Positions 61,330 through 64,000 of a stretch of DNA of 64,000 bases are shown here, in pieces. How positions within the stretch are numbered: the stretch's first letter is position 1; each line of letters begins with the position of its first letter. The translations under genes and the position numbers were made by a program. The notes beneath the pieces were generated by a model. That model was given only the letters and a program-made list of their open reading frames with translations, was not told where the DNA came from and searched no databases. The stretch spans positions 537,001 through 601,000 of the forward strand of contig NZ_CP014335.1 of NCBI RefSeq assembly GCF_001610955.1, read 5' to 3'. The stretch comes from Geobacillus thermoleovorans. GTDB lineage: Bacteria; Bacillota; Bacilli; Bacillales; Anoxybacillaceae.

Positions 61330-61935
61330 ATGAAAGCGACAGAACAGCATTATTCCATCAAAGAGGCGATGTTATTCAGCCAACGAATTGCCCAGCTGAG
61401 CAAAGCGCTATGGAAATCGATTGAAAAAGATTGGCAGCGGTGGATCAAGCCGTTTGACTTGAACATTAACGAACATCACATTTTATGGATCGCCTACCAC
61501 TTCAAAGGAGCCTCGATTTCGGAAATCGCCAAGTTCGGTGTGATGCATGTGTCGACGGCGTTCAACTTCTCAAAGAAATTAGAAGAAAAAGGATTGCTTT
61601 CGTTTTCCAAAAAACAGGATGACAAGCGCAATACGTACATTGAGTTGACGGAAAAAGGAGAAGAAGTGTTGATGAAGCTGATGGAGACGTATGACCCGAC
61701 GAAAAATGCCGTTTTCAATGGGGCGTTGCCGTTGCGCGAGTTGTACGGAAAGTTTCCAGAAATTTTAGAAATGATGTGCATCGTCCGCAACATTTATGGC
61801 GATGATTTCATGGAAATTTTTGAGCGGTCGTTTGAAAACATTAAAGAAGATTTTATCGAGCAGGACGGCAAACTTGTCAAGCGAAAGCCGAAAACGGAAG
61901 AGCACGAGAAAGAATTGGCCAGCCAGGCTAACTGA
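61330..61935 (+). CDS. hpr: MarR-family transition-state regulator Hpr (ScoC)
   Basis: A 201-residue MarR-type regulator that in B. subtilis represses protease and sporulation genes. The winged helix lies at about residues 45-125 ([18 protein letters not shown]; wing Lys-Lys-Gln-Asp-Asp-Lys-Arg-Asn). The acidic tail is longer than most MarR proteins, as in ScoC. ATG 61330 has only a weak GGGTGG ribosome-binding site. Its end overlaps yhaI by 8 bp. Confidence 0.94.
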   Translation: MKATEQHYSIKEAMLFSQRIAQLSKALWKSIEKDWQRWIKPFDLNINEHHILWIAYHFKGASISEIAKFGVMHVSTAFNFSKKLEEKGLLSFSKKQDDKRNTYIELTEKGEEVLMKLMETYDPTKNAVFNGALPLRELYGKFPEILEMMCIVRNIYGDDFMEIFERSFENIKEDFIEQDGKLVKRKPKTEEHEKELASQAN

Positions 61936-62269
61936 TGGTGCGAATGAGCGTTTTCAGCTCGGTCATCAGCGGGACAAACATTTGTTGGGCCAAAAGGGCG
62001 TCAACTGTCTGTTCCAGCGGAAGGTTCGGATGAAGCATCCCAGCAAACTGCACGAGCAGGGGAGTGAAAATTGTCAACCCTTCCGCTTTTTGCTGTTCGT
62101 ATTGGTCGGCAAGCTCTTGGCAAAACGCCAAGAAGGCGTCGACTTCTTCTTTGGTCAAATCCGCGCGGATGATGAGGGAATAAAATGGTTTTTTCGTTTC
62201 GTCGATCATTTCCATCAGCAGAGACTGGTGAAATTCCAGCTTGGCCACTCGCTTTTCCAACGATTCCAT
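61928..62269 (-). CDS. yhaI: YhaI, DUF1878 protein
   Basis: A 113-residue soluble helical protein starting with a coiled coil ([14 protein letters not shown]). It matches YhaI in sequence style and position next to hpr. AAAAGGAG precedes ATG 62269. Function unknown. Confidence 0.88.
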   Translation of the reverse strand: MESLEKRVAKLEFHQSLLMEMIDETKKPFYSLIIRADLTKEEVDAFLAFCQELADQYEQQKAEGLTIFTPLLVQFAGMLHPNLPLEQTVDALLAQQMFVPLMTELKTLIRTIS

Positions 62270-62459
62270 ATATCGTGCTCCTTTTGGTGACGAAAATGTG
62301 ACCGTTTTTACGTATATTTTACCGAATTTGTGCGCATTCACCAATAGAAAAATCGGTTTGTGTCCGGAAAAAGAAAAATGATTGATTTCCAGCCATGAAC
62401 GATGTAAAGTTAAAGCCATGGGCGGCGTTTGGTGAAGATCAAAGAGGAGGGGAACAGTT

Positions 62460-62639
62460 TTGGTGCTTTATTTCATCCTCCTGGCGGTTACGGTCTTATT
62501 TTTTATCAACCAGCTCACACACTCGCTTTGCGCGCAGCGTGACATCCCGGAGGAGCAGCAGCCGGCGGTTTTTCGCACGATTAATGTCCTTATTACGATT
62601 TTATTAATCTCTTCTTACTTTGAAGTGTTGTTTACATGA
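62460..62639 (+). CDS. 59-residue membrane protein between yhaI and prsA
   Basis: Starts at TTG 62460 (or GTG 62463) after GAGGAGGGG. Two hydrophobic helices flank a polar middle (Cys-Ala-Gln-Arg-Asp-Ile-Pro-Glu-Glu-Gln-Gln). Length and place suggest a conserved small gene of the hpr-prsA interval. Function unknown. Confidence 0.65.
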   Translation: MVLYFILLAVTVLFFINQLTHSLCAQRDIPEEQQPAVFRTINVLITILLISSYFEVLFT

Positions 62640-62748
62640 CTTTTCCCTGCTCTGACGGTTGATGCGGGGATTGTTATGTTTTTCTTTTGATGGAGTGAGT
62701 TCCATTGTCGTTGCCTCTCCCTTCGTTTCAAGGAAGGCGGCAAAAAAG

Positions 62749-62775
62749 GGTGCTCCTTTTGCGGGAGCACCCTCT
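62749..62775 (-). terminator. Terminator of the second YjcZ-like gene
   Basis: On the minus strand, stem GGGTGCTCC / GGAGCACCC is followed by TTTTTTG. Confidence 0.85.
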
Positions 62776-62780
62776 TTCGT

Positions 62781-62870
62781 TTAGTAGATGACGCAGGCGC
62801 AGCCGACAATGATTAGCAAAATAAACAGCACAACAATCAACGCAAAGCCTCCGGAATAAGGTGCGCTCAT
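62781..62870 (-). CDS. YjcZ-family sporulation peptide
   Basis: A 29-residue peptide: Met-Ser-Ala-Pro-Tyr-Ser-Gly-Gly-Phe, one hydrophobic helix (Ile-Val-Val-Leu-Phe-Ile-Leu-Leu-Ile-Ile-Val), then Gly-Cys-Ala-Cys. It is the core-genome relative of 6277-6360. AAAGGGGGG precedes the ATG. Confidence 0.9.
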   Translation of the reverse strand: MSAPYSGGFALIVVLFILLIIVGCACVIY

Positions 62871-63125
62871 CGTAACACCCCCTTTCGGCAAGAAGAAGCC
62901 TGTCGAGCGCTTCATCCTCATCATATGTATGGCAAGCGTGCATGTTATGGGCGGATGACTAAAGCGGAAAGAGGTTTTTTTTTCATTGGAAATATGGTAT
63001 AGTTATTGTCGTGGCTGAAGAGGCGAGCATGTTGTTTCTTGGGCGCGCTTGGGCGCCATTCGATCTGCGCCGCTTGAAAGCGTGGGAACATTCAATCGAA
63101 AAAAGATGTAGGAGTTGTGAAGCGA

Positions 63126-63971
63126 ATGAAAAAATGGATGATGGCCGCTGCCGTCGTTTCGCTCATGGCTTTGTCGGCCTGCAGCAACGACGGTTCGGAA
63201 GCGATTGTGGAAACGAAAAACGGCAATATTACGAAAGACGAATTTTATAATGAGATGAAAGAGCGCGTCGGCAAATCCGTCCTTCGTGATTTGATTGACG
63301 AAAAAGTGTTGAGCAAAAAATACAAGGTAACCGATGAAGAGATCGACCGCGAAATCGAACGAATCAAGGAAGCGTATGGAACGCAATATGATTTGGCCGT
63401 GCAGCAGAACGGAGAAAAAGTGATCCGCGAAATGGTCAAGCTCGATTTGCTGCGGACGAAAGCGGCCGTTGAAGACATAAAAGTGACGGAGAAAGAGCTG
63501 AAGGAGTATTATGACAACTACAAGCCGAAAATTCGCGCCAGCCATATTTTGGTCAAAGATGAAAAAACAGCAAAAGAAGTAAAGGCGAAGCTTGATAAAG
63601 GCGAGGATTTCGCCAAGTTGGCCAAAGAATACTCCCAAGATCCAGGCTCGGCGTCCAACGGCGGCGATTTAGGCTGGTTTGGCCCAGGGAAAATGGTCAA
63701 GGAGTTTGAAGAAGCCGCCTATAAGCTGAAAGTCGGCGAAGTGAGCGATCCGGTGAAAACGGATTACGGCTACCATATCATTAAAGTGACGGACAAAGAA
63801 AAGAAAAAGTCGTTCAACGAAATGAAAGACGAAATTGCGTTTGAAGTCAAACGGAACAAGCTTGATCCTGCGACGATGCAGTCAAAAGTGGACAAATTGG
63901 TGAAAGATGCCGGTGTTGAGATCAAAGACAAAGATTTGCAAGATGTGATCGAGCAGCAAGGAAAACAGTAA
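63126..63971 (+). CDS. prsA: Foldase lipoprotein PrsA
   Basis: A 281-residue lipoprotein that folds secreted proteins at the outer face of the membrane. The signal peptide ends in a lipobox Leu-Ser-Ala-Cys (residues 15-18). A parvulin-type PPIase domain spans about 132-225 (Ile-Arg-Ala-Ser-His-Ile-Leu-Val, then Asp-Leu-Gly-Trp-Phe-Gly-Pro-Gly and Gly-Tyr-His-Ile-Ile-Lys). ATG 63126 is preferred; GTG 63117 is too close to AGGAG. Confidence 0.95.
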   Translation: MKKWMMAAAVVSLMALSACSNDGSEAIVETKNGNITKDEFYNEMKERVGKSVLRDLIDEKVLSKKYKVTDEEIDREIERIKEAYGTQYDLAVQQNGEKVIREMVKLDLLRTKAAVEDIKVTEKELKEYYDNYKPKIRASHILVKDEKTAKEVKAKLDKGEDFAKLAKEYSQDPGSASNGGDLGWFGPGKMVKEFEEAAYKLKVGEVSDPVKTDYGYHIIKVTDKEKKKSFNEMKDEIAFEVKRNKLDPATMQSKVDKLVKDAGVEIKDKDLQDVIEQQGKQ

Positions 63972-63975
63972 AAAA

Positions 63976-64000
63976 ACGGAAGCAGAACATCCCTGCTTCC
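63976..64000 (+). terminator. Terminator of prsA, cut by the window edge
   Basis: Stem GGAAGCAG / CTGCTTCC; the T run would lie beyond the window. Confidence 0.7.

Overview
The window looks like a chromosome segment of a thermophilic, spore-forming Bacillaceae bacterium, most likely Geobacillus. The evidence is the B. subtilis-like gene order yheA/yheB ... yhaX-hemZ ... yhaQ-yhaP-yhaM-yhaL-serC-trpP-hpr-yhaI ... prsA, a 33-residue CydS-type subunit behind cydAB, the spore genes (spoVR, an alpha/beta SASP, YjcZ-type peptides, YheC/YheD), and GC-rich core codon use.

Two regions differ sharply. Positions 1-17,711 are visibly AT-rich and mosaic: a truncated DUF2935 gene beside a possible insertion-sequence remnant, a haloacid-dehalogenase-like gene, OsmC and glutaredoxin-like redox genes, a Crp/Fnr regulator with a complete ISL3-family element (4051-5534, 8-bp target duplication) at its stop codon, a minus-strand operon of a large serine recombinase, an unknown gene and a RecJ-type exonuclease, an XRE regulator, a second pair of overlapping large serine recombinases preceded by a 43-residue ORF, a kinase-like gene divergent from a CheY-like gene between diverged direct repeats, and a protein with a PemK/MazF-like domain. 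This region ends abruptly inside spoVR: only the C-terminal half (from Asn-Glu-Gly-Trp, position 17,712) is present. The simplest reading is that 1-17,711 is the right part of an element interrupting spoVR, comparable to skin (sigK) and SPbeta (spsM), which serine recombinases excise during sporulation to rebuild a spore gene. The left junction is outside the window, so this is inference.

The core (17.7-64 kb) is largely colinear housekeeping DNA. It holds a cytochrome bd oxidase operon with a Rex/Fnr-like operator and a second tiny membrane ORF; a guanidine-I riboswitch with an SMR exporter; a manganese (yybP-ykoY) riboswitch ahead of a DUF1232 gene and a YjbE-type TerC gene; cstA with a YbdD-like partner; panE; a GH13 alpha-glucosidase; a DinB/YfiT protein; an MFS transporter; and an RlmI-like methyltransferase.

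A TPP riboswitch then precedes a long thiamine operon (tenA-ykoEDC-tenI-thiO-thiS-thiG-thiF), which joins salvage, HMP/thiamine uptake and thiazole synthesis. Next come a CNNM/CorC transporter, a SASP gene with a tRNA-like structured leader, an MsmX-type ATPase, a PucR-type regulator, four consecutive YheC/YheD ATP-grasp genes, yheB-yheA, yhaX, hemZ, an ABC exporter (yhaQP), yhaM, yhaL, serC, trpP with a GAG/UAG-repeat leader (probable TRAP target), hpr, yhaI and prsA. No rRNA gene, canonical tRNA gene, CRISPR array or phage structural gene was seen.
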